Assembly (NCBI RefSeq): GCF_041583195.1
Contig: NZ_JBFHGL010000001.1
Location: forward strand, 62,001 to 126,000
Length of the DNA stretch: 64,000 nt
Reading direction: 5' to 3'
Origin: Sulfurimonas sp.
GTDB taxonomy: Bacteria > Campylobacterota > Campylobacteria > Campylobacterales > Sulfurimonadaceae
This document shows, piece by piece, positions 8,474-16,118 of the stretch (position 1 is its first letter; every line of letters begins with the position of its first letter). The notes under the pieces were generated by a model. That model saw only the letters and a program-made list of their open reading frames with translations, searched no databases and was not told the origin of the DNA. The translations under genes and the position numbers were made by a program.

Positions 8474-9742
8474 ATGTTTAAATTATTATTACTTTTAACC
8501 ATTATTACTTTTAACCTATATGCTTCAAACTGGCTGATGATCCAAGGTACTGAAAAGCAAGATGCGAAAGATCATAATCTTTGGGGATTTGGACAATTAA
8601 GATATATAAACAACTATGGAAATATCTATGAACCCGGTGGAATAAACAAAACTCCGTTTTCAATGAATAAGCCCTCTTTAGAAGAACAAGAATCATTAAT
8701 CATTGCAAGGCTGAGAGGTGGACTAAGAGGTAAACTGGTAAGTGATAATAAGATCAACTATTTTATACTCACTGAATTTGCAGAAAACGGTATAACAAAT
8801 CCTGCCGGGCACAGACAACACAGTTATCTGACTGATCTATCAGCAACGTTTAGATACCTACCTGTAAATATTAGAGTTGGAAAATTTAAATACCCTGGTA
8901 GTGAAGAGGGTTTAATGACCAGATTTGCATCCCCATTCATACAGTTTACAACAATGAGTGATCAGCTCCTTTTAGAGCGATTCATATCTCCAAAGAGCAT
9001 TAATTCTACTACCTATCTTGGAGAGCCTGCACATTCAGTAGGTGCATATAGAGATACAGGGATAGAGCTTTTTCAAAAACTTAATATAGATAAAAAAAAC
9101 TCAATATCGTATGCTTATATGCTAGGTCAAGGTAGTGGGCTACAGATGGAAAACACCAACTCTTCACATCCTACGCACTATATCTACAGTGCATATGAAA
9201 ATATTTTTGGAGAAGGAAAAGGTTATAATCTAGAGTCTTTTAAACTTTATATGTGGTATCAAAAAGGTAAAAGAAAACTTCTTGATAAACTTTTTGATAG
9301 AGAAAGATACGGACTTGGGTTTACTTACTATGACGGGACCTTAAGAGTTGATAGTGAGTATGTAAGGGGAAAAGGTATGATATATACAGGGGCTAAAGAT
9401 ATAGATTCACTGCCAAATAAAGATGAATGGCATTTTGAAATAGAAGCAGATGAAAGTAGCAAGGCTGATGGTTACTATCTATCTAGCCAATATAAAGTAA
9501 TTCCAAAAATAGAGCTTTTAGCTAGATATGATCAGTTTAACAGAATGAAAAACATAAGTGCTAAAAAAAGAGTCTTTAAAAATACTACACTTGGTATTTC
9601 ATATAAGTTCAAAGGTTTTAATAGGATTGATTTCAACTATACTTTTGCCAAAGCTTCTGCACCACATAACGATGCTGCCCAGAGAATTTTAAATAATACT
9701 GATAATATCGCAAGGATCCAGTTAACGATGGTGTATAAATAA
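8474..9742 (+). CDS. Outer-membrane porin-like protein
   Basis: 422-aa protein with a short signal peptide (MFKLLLLLTIITFNLYAS) and a mature part rich in alternating aromatic/polar strands, few cysteines, and a C-terminal strand ending ARIQLTMVYK, all expected of an outer-membrane beta-barrel. Features such as RVGKFKYPGSEEG and LGFTYYDGTLRV suggest a phosphate-selective porin O/P-like or other anion-porin family, but I do not recognise it specifically. A TAAAAT box lies only five bases before the ATG. The stop overlaps the start of the following sensor gene by one base, so the barrel and the signalling protein are made together. Confidence 0.65.
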   Translation: MFKLLLLLTIITFNLYASNWLMIQGTEKQDAKDHNLWGFGQLRYINNYGNIYEPGGINKTPFSMNKPSLEEQESLIIARLRGGLRGKLVSDNKINYFILTEFAENGITNPAGHRQHSYLTDLSATFRYLPVNIRVGKFKYPGSEEGLMTRFASPFIQFTTMSDQLLLERFISPKSINSTTYLGEPAHSVGAYRDTGIELFQKLNIDKKNSISYAYMLGQGSGLQMENTNSSHPTHYIYSAYENIFGEGKGYNLESFKLYMWYQKGKRKLLDKLFDRERYGLGFTYYDGTLRVDSEYVRGKGMIYTGAKDIDSLPNKDEWHFEIEADESSKADGYYLSSQYKVIPKIELLARYDQFNRMKNISAKKRVFKNTTLGISYKFKGFNRIDFNYTFAKASAPHNDAAQRILNNTDNIARIQLTMVYK

Positions 9743-12465
9743 TGTTAAAACAACTAAAACCACAAAATATATTTATTTCTATAGCTATATTGATAATAAC
9801 CCTAGTAGCAAGTGATTTCATATTAAATATCCGTACAAAAGCATTAGTTGAAGAAAAATATTCATATGTAGCAAACGAAATTAAAACTTCTACAAAATCA
9901 TACATTGATGCAAAAAGCGAAGCTATATTATTTATAGCACTATCTTTAGCTAATGATCATAAGTATATAGATGCTATTAAACACTCAAGAATAGAAGAAC
10001 TTAACTTAGACAGTTTTTCTAAAGAACTTCAAAAGAATACAGCATATAAAAACATATGGATTCAGATTAGTGATATGAACGGTATAAGCGTATATAGAAG
10101 TTGGACCAAAAAACGTGGTGATGATCTAAAAAAGATACGTAAAGATATAGTGCAGATGTTAAAAGATCCGAAAATAAAATCTACTATAAGTACAGGTTTG
10201 TTTGATATGACATTTAAAGCAATGGTACCTATATTTGATAATAAAAAATTCATGGGGACTATAGATGTAGTAGCAAAATTCAATTCAGTTGCAAACCAGT
10301 TAAAAGACATTGGATTTGAACCTGTAATTTTAGTTGATAAATCTTATAAAAAACAAATCAAAAAACCATTCACAAAGATGTTTATAGATGATTACTACAT
10401 AGCAAACCTAAATGCATCATATTCAAATCAACAATATATTAAAACATACGGTATTGAAAAACTTATAAACAATAAAAATGATTATATTACTGATAGTAAA
10501 AACAATAAATTTATTACTATTTATAAACAAAAAGACGTTCTTGGAAAGGATATGGGTTATTTTGTTTTATTTCATCCTTTAGACACTATAGATTTAGGTT
10601 ATATATACTTTTACCATAATTCAATATTAGCTTTTATATTCTTGCTTGTTATAGGTATATTTTTAATTATACTATTGATCAATTCTAAGCACTACAAAGA
10701 AAAAACAGAACTGCAAAACAAACTACTCTCTAAAGAGGTAGAAGAAAAAAATACAGAACTTGAACAGCAACATGCCTTTTTACAAAATATAATCAACGGT
10801 ATAAACGAATCCATTATGGTTATAGATAAAGACTTTAATGTTCTTTTAGCTAATGATTATGCAAAAAGATTCAGTAGTAAAAGTATAATAAAAGATCTAA
10901 ACAATCCTAAATGCTATGAGATGTCACATCATCAAGACCACCCTTGTGAAGGTGACACCCACCCATGCCCTCTAACTCAAACTTTTGAAAAAAACAAAAG
11001 TGTTCAAATGATTCATAGACACTTAACACCAGAAGGTGAAGAACATTACATAGAGCTCTCTACCACACCTCTTTATAATAAAGATAATGAGCTATATGCC
11101 ATAGTGGAACTCGGACACAACATTACAGAACATTTAAATAATCAAAAACTACTTGAAGAGCAGAAAAATGAACTTGACTATCAGGCACATTACGATTCTC
11201 TAACACTACTCCCTAACAGAGTACTATTTGCCGACAGACTTAAACGTTCAATTAAAACTGCCCAAAGATATAAAAATCATGTAGCACTCCTTTTTATTGA
11301 CTTAGACCATTTTAAAGAGATCAATGATTCCCTAGGACATGACGCAGGGGATTATATTTTACAAGAAACAGCTAAAAGACTACAAAGTGATATAAGAAAA
11401 AGTGACACTGTTTCAAGACTAGGCGGTGATGAATTTACGATGATTTTAGAAGGTATTCATAATATCAATGAAATTGTAGACCTGGTACAAAAAATATTGC
11501 ACAAACTGCAACAACCTTATAAATATAAAGACAACAAACTCTATAGTGCAGCTAGTATAGGGATCAGTGTATACCCTGAAAATGGTGATACTGCTCAAGA
11601 ATTACTAAAAAATGCAGATGCAGCTATGTACAAGGCTAAAGAAAATGGTAGAAATACATACAGTTTTTATACACAGTCAATGACGCAAAAAGCGTATGAG
11701 AGAGTTGTCATAGAAACAAAACTCAGAGAGGCTATAAAAAATAAAGAGTTTAGAGTATATTACCAACCTCAAATCAACTTAACTTCAAAAAGTGTTGTCG
11801 GATTTGAAGCTCTAGTTAGATGGTTTGATCCTGATGGTTCAATAATTTCTCCAAATAAGTTTATACCTATTGCTGAGCAGACAGGCTTGATTATAGATAT
11901 AGGAAAAATTATTTTAGAAAGTGTATTTTTGCAGGCTGTACAATGGCAAAAAGACGGTAGAAACTTTGACAAAATAGCGATAAACATCTCTACAAAACAA
12001 CTCAAAGATCATGAGTTTTTATCTAATGTAAAAGATTTACTAGATAAAACAAATTGTGACCCTTCATTGATAGAATTTGAGATCACAGAGAGTTTCTTTA
12101 TTGAGGACATTAATGAAGCTGTAAATATATTAAACGATATTAAAAATATGAATATTTCAATCAGCTTAGATGACTTTGGTACAGGTTTTTCTTCACTGTC
12201 TTATTTAAAACAGCTTCCAATATCAAAACTGAAAATTGACAAATCATTTATCGATGACATATTTACAGATGATGATGACAAAACAATTACACAATCAATC
12301 ATAAACCTTGCAAAAAACATGAACTTAAAAGTTATTGCCGAGGGAGTTGAAACAAAAGAACAAGAAAAATTCTTAGAAGAAAACGGATGTGAACTGGTAC
12401 AGGGATTCTTATATAGTAAACCCCTGCACGTAGATAAATTGAAAAAATTCAAATATAAGTTTTAA
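9742..12465 (+). CDS. Membrane sensor with PAS, GGDEF and EAL domains (c-di-GMP turnover)
   Basis: 907-aa bifunctional-looking c-di-GMP protein. Order: N-terminal membrane helix, a periplasmic sensor region of about 270 residues, a second helix (about 290-315), a PAS domain (about 345-460) containing a CYEMSHHQDHPCEG...CPL cysteine/histidine motif, GGDEF domain with intact GGDEF at 561-565, and EAL domain with EAL at 689-691 plus FEITES, DDFGTGFSSLSYL, LKIDKSF and AEGVET. Both catalytic sites look intact, so synthesis, hydrolysis or both are possible. The ligand is unknown. It overlaps the porin-like gene by one base, hinting that it senses something linked to that porin. Confidence 0.9.
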   Translation: MLKQLKPQNIFISIAILIITLVASDFILNIRTKALVEEKYSYVANEIKTSTKSYIDAKSEAILFIALSLANDHKYIDAIKHSRIEELNLDSFSKELQKNTAYKNIWIQISDMNGISVYRSWTKKRGDDLKKIRKDIVQMLKDPKIKSTISTGLFDMTFKAMVPIFDNKKFMGTIDVVAKFNSVANQLKDIGFEPVILVDKSYKKQIKKPFTKMFIDDYYIANLNASYSNQQYIKTYGIEKLINNKNDYITDSKNNKFITIYKQKDVLGKDMGYFVLFHPLDTIDLGYIYFYHNSILAFIFLLVIGIFLIILLINSKHYKEKTELQNKLLSKEVEEKNTELEQQHAFLQNIINGINESIMVIDKDFNVLLANDYAKRFSSKSIIKDLNNPKCYEMSHHQDHPCEGDTHPCPLTQTFEKNKSVQMIHRHLTPEGEEHYIELSTTPLYNKDNELYAIVELGHNITEHLNNQKLLEEQKNELDYQAHYDSLTLLPNRVLFADRLKRSIKTAQRYKNHVALLFIDLDHFKEINDSLGHDAGDYILQETAKRLQSDIRKSDTVSRLGGDEFTMILEGIHNINEIVDLVQKILHKLQQPYKYKDNKLYSAASIGISVYPENGDTAQELLKNADAAMYKAKENGRNTYSFYTQSMTQKAYERVVIETKLREAIKNKEFRVYYQPQINLTSKSVVGFEALVRWFDPDGSIISPNKFIPIAEQTGLIIDIGKIILESVFLQAVQWQKDGRNFDKIAINISTKQLKDHEFLSNVKDLLDKTNCDPSLIEFEITESFFIEDINEAVNILNDIKNMNISISLDDFGTGFSSLSYLKQLPISKLKIDKSFIDDIFTDDDDKTITQSIINLAKNMNLKVIAEGVETKEQEKFLEENGCELVQGFLYSKPLHVDKLKKFKYKF

Positions 12466-12471
12466 TACCGA

Positions 12472-13131
12472 CTAGAAGTAGTTTACAACTACCTCATCTA
12501 AACTTTGTCTGGTTTTTTCATTTTGGGAGTTCTTTCTGTATCCAAAAGCTACCATTACGGATAGACCAAATTCATTTGTATCTATATTTAATTCAGAAGA
12601 TAAAAACTCTTCTGCTTTTTTTGCATCAAAACCCTCAATAGGACAAGAGTCTATACCCATGAAAGCTGCTCCAGTCATCATGTTCGCCATAGCTATGTAT
12701 GTTTGTTTAGAAGCCCAGTCAAATATCGCCCTGTCACTCTCTAAAAGATTAAAATCTTCTTTTTGAAACTTCTCATAAAACTGACCTCTCATTTCTATTG
12801 CATCTTTTGGTAGTTTATGAGTATCACTCATCATGTGTTGTATATATTCGCTAGAGTAGATCATAGAGTTTTTCTTTCTAGCTAAGATGATCACATAGTG
12901 ACTTGCAGTCGGCAGTGTACCTTGTGCACCCCATGTAAACTCTTTTAGTTTCTCTCTTAAGTTTTTGTTTTGAACTACTAAAAACTTCCAAGGCTCAAAA
13001 CCAAATGAGCTTGGGCTCAGCCTTCCCATCTCTAAAATGGAGTTGAAATCTTCATCAGTTATTTTTTTTGAATCATCAAACTCTTTGCACGCATGTCTAA
13101 ACATCATGGCATCTAAAAATTTATTTTGCAT
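12472..13131 (-). CDS. Nitroreductase-family NAD(P)H-dependent flavin oxidoreductase
   Basis: 219-aa FMN-dependent oxidoreductase of the nitroreductase fold. The N-terminus FRHACKEFDDSKKI carries the FMN-phosphate-binding Arg, followed by GRLSPSSFGFEPWKFLVVQN (family LSPSSxxxQPW-like signature) and, near the C-terminus, DSCPIEGFDAKKAEEFL and SVMVAFGYR. The ATG at 13131 follows GGAG at good spacing. The physiological substrate cannot be told; members reduce nitro-aromatics, quinones or flavins. It is convergent with the GGDEF/EAL gene (6-bp gap). A second, distinct nitroreductase lies at 38659. Confidence 0.85.
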   Translation of the reverse strand: MQNKFLDAMMFRHACKEFDDSKKITDEDFNSILEMGRLSPSSFGFEPWKFLVVQNKNLREKLKEFTWGAQGTLPTASHYVIILARKKNSMIYSSEYIQHMMSDTHKLPKDAIEMRGQFYEKFQKEDFNLLESDRAIFDWASKQTYIAMANMMTGAAFMGIDSCPIEGFDAKKAEEFLSSELNIDTNEFGLSVMVAFGYRKNSQNEKTRQSLDEVVVNYF

Positions 13132-13254
13132 AGGGACTCCAAATTTTTTTAATTTTTTATTCTAGCACTTATTTTTTAATGCCATAAAACAACACGACAG
13201 TTTCGGAACTTTTTTTGCTCATATACTTTTAGATAGAACAATATTGGAGAAATT

Positions 13255-13635
13255 ATGGAATACCAAAAAGTAGACATTAACGATCCTGATGCACTGATAG
13301 TTGCAGAGTTAGAGCGTGAATTTGATTTTTCACAATATGATTTAGATGAAAAAGATATATTAAGAACTATAAAGATCAACAAACTTCTTGCTAGATACAA
13401 AGATATTTTTGAGCGCGAACACTCATTGCAGACATTTTACATGATCGCACGTGCTACGCCAATAAATTTGACATCGGTTTTTAAACTTATAAACCTTGAT
13501 AAAGACAGATTTTTAGATCTGATAAAAGAGATGCGTTTTTATGAGCTGATCGACATAGATGCTTCAAACGTAATAGAACTTACCAAAAAAGGTAAGCAGT
13601 ATGCTCAAGAGTTAGGTATAGATATTTTTCTTTAA
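13255..13635 (+). CDS. Conserved small protein with winged-helix-like C-terminus
   Basis: 126-aa soluble, highly charged protein that I do not recognise by name. The N-terminal half is acidic (NDPDALIVAELEREFDFSQYD), the middle is helical (IKINKLLARYKDIFEREHSLQTFYMIARATPINLTSV), and the end (DRFLDLIKEMRFYELI...IELTKKGKQYAQEL) resembles a winged helix in which a recognition helix precedes a KKGK turn. TTGGAG five bases before the ATG gives a good ribosome site. Its stop abuts, base to base, the stop of the convergent cation efflux gene. A regulatory role is possible but unproven. Confidence 0.75.
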   Translation: MEYQKVDINDPDALIVAELEREFDFSQYDLDEKDILRTIKINKLLARYKDIFEREHSLQTFYMIARATPINLTSVFKLINLDKDRFLDLIKEMRFYELIDIDASNVIELTKKGKQYAQELGIDIFL

Positions 13636-14571
13636 CTAGTGGGCAAACTGATTTTTTATAATATCTGTGTTTTCACACCTGTTATATTCACACTGAAACG
13701 TAACATGAGAGATCCCATACAACTCCCCTAGTTGTTTCTCAAGTACATTGATCACATTTGTAGACTCTTGTATAGATATGTTTTTACAAAAGTTTAGGTG
13801 TGCTTCAAGATGGATTCTGTTGTCATCTAATTGCCATACATGAACATGATGGACATTGTCTATATCTTCAAGCTGAGTTATTGTTTTCACAATCTCATCA
13901 ACTTCTAATTCCTCTGGCACAAACTGCATAAGAACAGACAAGGAACCTTTTACTAAAGCGTACGAAGCCCAAATAAGATACAAAGCGATTATAATAGTGA
14001 TCACGGAGTCAACCCATAAAAGGTTAAAGTAGTACATTAATACACCGCCGACAACTACAGCAAAAGATGTCATAGCATCTGCTAAAAGGTGTAGGTATGC
14101 TGCTTTCATATTCATGTTTGAGTGTGCATCGTCTTTAATTATGAAAACACTAAGCGCATTTACTACGATCCCTAGAAGTCCAAGTATAATCACCCAAAAA
14201 GAGTTGATAGGTTCCGGATTATATAGTTTGTTGATCGCTTCAAAGATCAGATATACAGAGATAGCGATCAAAACAGATGAGTTAAAAAGAGCCGCTATGA
14301 TCTCCGCTCTATGGTACCCAAAAGTTTTTCTCAAATTTCCTGGACGTTTTGAGAGTTGATTTGCCCAGTAAGCTATAAGAAGAGATACAACATCGCTAAG
14401 ATTGTGCACGGCATCACTAAGAAGTGCCAACGACCCTGATAACAATCCTCCAATGATCTGAGCTACCGTAATAATTACGTTTAGAATTACGGTTATAAAA
14501 AGATTTTTTCCGCTGACATCATGGTGATGATGATGGTGGTGATGTGAATGGTGATCGTGATGATTAGACAT
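13636..14571 (-). CDS. Cation diffusion facilitator (Zn/Co/Cd efflux)
   Basis: Inner-membrane proton-coupled divalent-cation antiporter, probably for zinc. The N-terminus is a metal-binding run of histidines, followed by six predicted helices with the signature SGSLALLSDAVHNLSDVVSL (HxxxD metal site in helix 2) and AAYLHLLADAMTSFAVVVGG (HxxxD in helix 5), then a cytosolic ferredoxin-like domain with HHVHVWQLDDNRIHLEAHL. At 311 aa it matches ZitB/CzcD-type members. It converges on the previous small gene with no spacer at all, and lies upstream of tmRNA. Confidence 0.93.
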   Translation of the reverse strand: MSNHHDHHSHHHHHHHHDVSGKNLFITVILNVIITVAQIIGGLLSGSLALLSDAVHNLSDVVSLLIAYWANQLSKRPGNLRKTFGYHRAEIIAALFNSSVLIAISVYLIFEAINKLYNPEPINSFWVIILGLLGIVVNALSVFIIKDDAHSNMNMKAAYLHLLADAMTSFAVVVGGVLMYYFNLLWVDSVITIIIALYLIWASYALVKGSLSVLMQFVPEELEVDEIVKTITQLEDIDNVHHVHVWQLDDNRIHLEAHLNFCKNISIQESTNVINVLEKQLGELYGISHVTFQCEYNRCENTDIIKNQFAH

Positions 14572-14617
14572 AATTAACTTTTTTATATGAATTCTATCAT
14601 ATAAATAGATTATTTGC

Positions 14618-14623
14618 TATAAT
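14618..14623 (+). promoter_or_regulatory. Extended -10 promoter of ssrA
   Basis: TGC-TATAAT lies with its last base 16 bases before the mature tmRNA 5' end. The TG one base upstream makes an extended -10 element, which in this phylum commonly substitutes for a -35 box. Confidence 0.6.
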
Positions 14624-14639
14624 TTCATCCTTTACTACA

Positions 14640-15018
14640 GGGGCTGACTTGGTTTCGACGGGACTTAGTAGCTTTTGATTGCATGTCGGACTGAGCACTT
14701 CCGTTACACGGCTCAACATTGTTAAACGCAAACAATACAAATTATCGCCCAGCTTTAGCAGTAGCTTAAGTTTATAACCCCTCATACGAGGAGGGCTGCT
14801 TCACTTGTTGATTCTAAATAGGCAAGATTCGAAGTATAACCATTCATTTAGATATATATTAGGTGTGTCTCCACTTAATACGAACTGCCCAGAGGCTCGC
14901 TTGGACTAGCTTTGCAAGTTGTGTGAAGTCTAAGTTAAACAAAACAACTTTTCTAAGCATGTAGAGGTTAAAAGTAGCTATTTTTCGGACTGCGGTTCGA
15001 TTCCGCACAGCTCCACCA
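14640..15018 (+). ncRNA. ssrA: Transfer-messenger RNA (tmRNA)
   Basis: One-piece tmRNA that rescues stalled ribosomes with SmpB. The 5' end GGGGCTG pairs with CAGCTCC before an encoded CCA, the 3' tRNA-like half has the T-arm GGTTCGATTCC, and GACTTGGTTTCGACGGGA is the conserved 5' segment. The reading frame for the proteolysis tag runs from the resume codon GCA at 14728 to a TAA at 14767-14769 and encodes ANNTNYRPALAVA. The ANN start is normal for the group, while the end is -LAVA rather than the common -LAA. The 379-base length is typical. Confidence 0.97.
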
Positions 15019-15045
15019 TAAATCAATAAAATACAATCAATAAAT

Positions 15046-15459
15046 TTACTTAAACTGTACACCTTCATATCTATCATAAATCCACTCTGCAACTGCTTCT
15101 TTTTCCTCATCATTTAGTTTCCCTTTTTTAGATGGCATTACACCAAATCGTTCTATAGCAGGTGGATTACATAAACTATATTCTAAGTTTGGGTTATCAA
15201 TATAATTCTTTATAAACAGTACAACAACTTTTTTATGAACATCCTCATCATCATTTTTAATCATAATTTGATTTTTTAATTGATTTGATACTTCGATCAT
15301 AGGGGGAGCTTTCATAGTTGAAATATTTTTAACAAATTCATTCTTTGAAATAGTTTCTATATGACAAGTTGAGCAATTTTTTTTATAAACTTCATAACCA
15401 TCAGATGATGCCAAAAGTAATATAGGCGTAAATACAAGTGTTAAAGTAAAATTTTTCAT
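15046..15459 (-). CDS. Exported monohaem c-type cytochrome
   Basis: 137-aa protein with a signal peptide (MKNFTLTLVFTPILLLASS) and one haem-attachment motif CSTCH near residue 30. A downstream methionine in FGVMPSKKGKL is a good sixth haem ligand, followed by the C-terminal helix DEEKEAVAEWIYDRYEG seen in class I cytochromes c. It should be a periplasmic electron carrier. AAGGAT precedes the ATG at normal spacing. A perfect FNR-type palindrome lies 58 bases upstream of the start, so oxygen- or redox-responsive control is likely. Confidence 0.85.
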   Translation of the reverse strand: MKNFTLTLVFTPILLLASSDGYEVYKKNCSTCHIETISKNEFVKNISTMKAPPMIEVSNQLKNQIMIKNDDEDVHKKVVVLFIKNYIDNPNLEYSLCNPPAIERFGVMPSKKGKLNDEEKEAVAEWIYDRYEGVQFK

Positions 15460-15516
15460 ATTAATCCTTATGTAATAAATAAGGTAGTATCTTACTTAAA
15501 ACATAAAGAATTAATC

Positions 15517-15530
15517 TTGATATGAATCAA
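15517..15530. promoter_or_regulatory. FNR/CRP-family operator
   Basis: TTGAT-ATGA-ATCAA is an exact match to the FNR consensus half-sites with the correct four-base spacer. It lies in the divergent region between the cytochrome gene (start 15459, leftwards) and the membrane-protein gene (start 15671, rightwards), 57 bases from the cytochrome start. Binding is inferred. Confidence 0.6.
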
Positions 15531-15585
15531 CAGTTGACTAAGATCAATAAATAAATCTACTTATACTGATAAACTTTTAAAAGTC

Positions 15586-15669
15586 ATGAAAGATGTACAG
15601 ATGTACAGTAAAGACAATACTTTTATGGAGACTAATGAAGTAAAACAAAAATTAGAAGGACAAAGTTAA
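15586..15669 (+). CDS. Possible 27-aa small ORF upstream of the membrane protein
   Basis: A short hydrophilic frame from an ATG to a TAA that ends one base before the next gene's ATG. It contains the next gene's probable ribosome site (GAAGGA) near its end, so translation of the two would be coupled. It has no clear Shine-Dalgarno sequence of its own and no recognised family. It includes a repeated GATGTACA octamer. It may be a leader peptide, a remnant or chance. Confidence 0.25.
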   Translation: MKDVQMYSKDNTFMETNEVKQKLEGQS

Positions 15670-15670
15670 A

Positions 15671-16090
15671 ATGTTATATTTAAGTATGAAGTTATTACAT
15701 ATATTCTCAGTTTTAATCTATGGAGGTTTTCTATTTACAGACAATCTAATTTTAATGAGAATGCAAAAGACTCTTTCTAAAAAAAAATATGAAGAAGTAA
15801 GAGCTTACTTTCAAGGTTTTACAAAATCTATAGTTCCCAAAGCTCTTATTACAGCAGTAATAAGTGGACTATATTTAATACATACGACTTTTGGTCCAAT
15901 AGCCGAGACAGGCTTATCAAATTTTCAAATTATACTCTCGATAAAAGCACTGTTAGGACTATGGCTTGGCTTAAGAGGGATACTGCAAGTGTTCTTCGGC
16001 ATACAGCCACTTATATTTAAAAGTCATAGATTACCATTTATATTGGTAATATTAATTATTTTACTCTCTCAAGTTATGTGGAGTGTTTGA
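15671..16090 (+). CDS. Small four-helix integral membrane protein (CopD/cytochrome-b-like)
   Basis: 139-aa hydrophobic protein with about four transmembrane segments. The first helix has LLHIFSVLIYGGFLFTDNLIL, a histidine in a helix-plus-GG pattern like CopD- or DUF-type haem-binding membrane proteins, and the third carries IILSIKALLGLWLGLRGI. I do not recognise a named family. GAAGGA ten bases upstream supports the ATG at 15671; an alternative ATG lies five codons in. It is divergent from the monohaem cytochrome across an FNR-like site, so a role in electron transfer or haem/copper handling is plausible. Confidence 0.65.
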   Translation: MLYLSMKLLHIFSVLIYGGFLFTDNLILMRMQKTLSKKKYEEVRAYFQGFTKSIVPKALITAVISGLYLIHTTFGPIAETGLSNFQIILSIKALLGLWLGLRGILQVFFGIQPLIFKSHRLPFILVILIILLSQVMWSV

Positions 16091-16118
16091 AAAATAGGAT
16101 ATTAAGACCCTATTTTTT
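16091..16118. terminator. Bidirectional intrinsic terminator
   Basis: AAAATAGG pairs with CCTATTTT around a ten-base loop, with A-rich and T-rich flanks on both sides (T6 on the forward strand). It separates the convergent membrane-protein gene and the cNMP-binding polyferredoxin gene, and its right arm includes the latter's stop codon. Confidence 0.65.

Noticed and set aside
13636-14571. Long histidine run at the start of the cation efflux protein as a purification-tag-like artefact
   Set aside because: Interspersed Asp/Ser/His residues and the natural family habit of His-rich metal-binding ends explain it.
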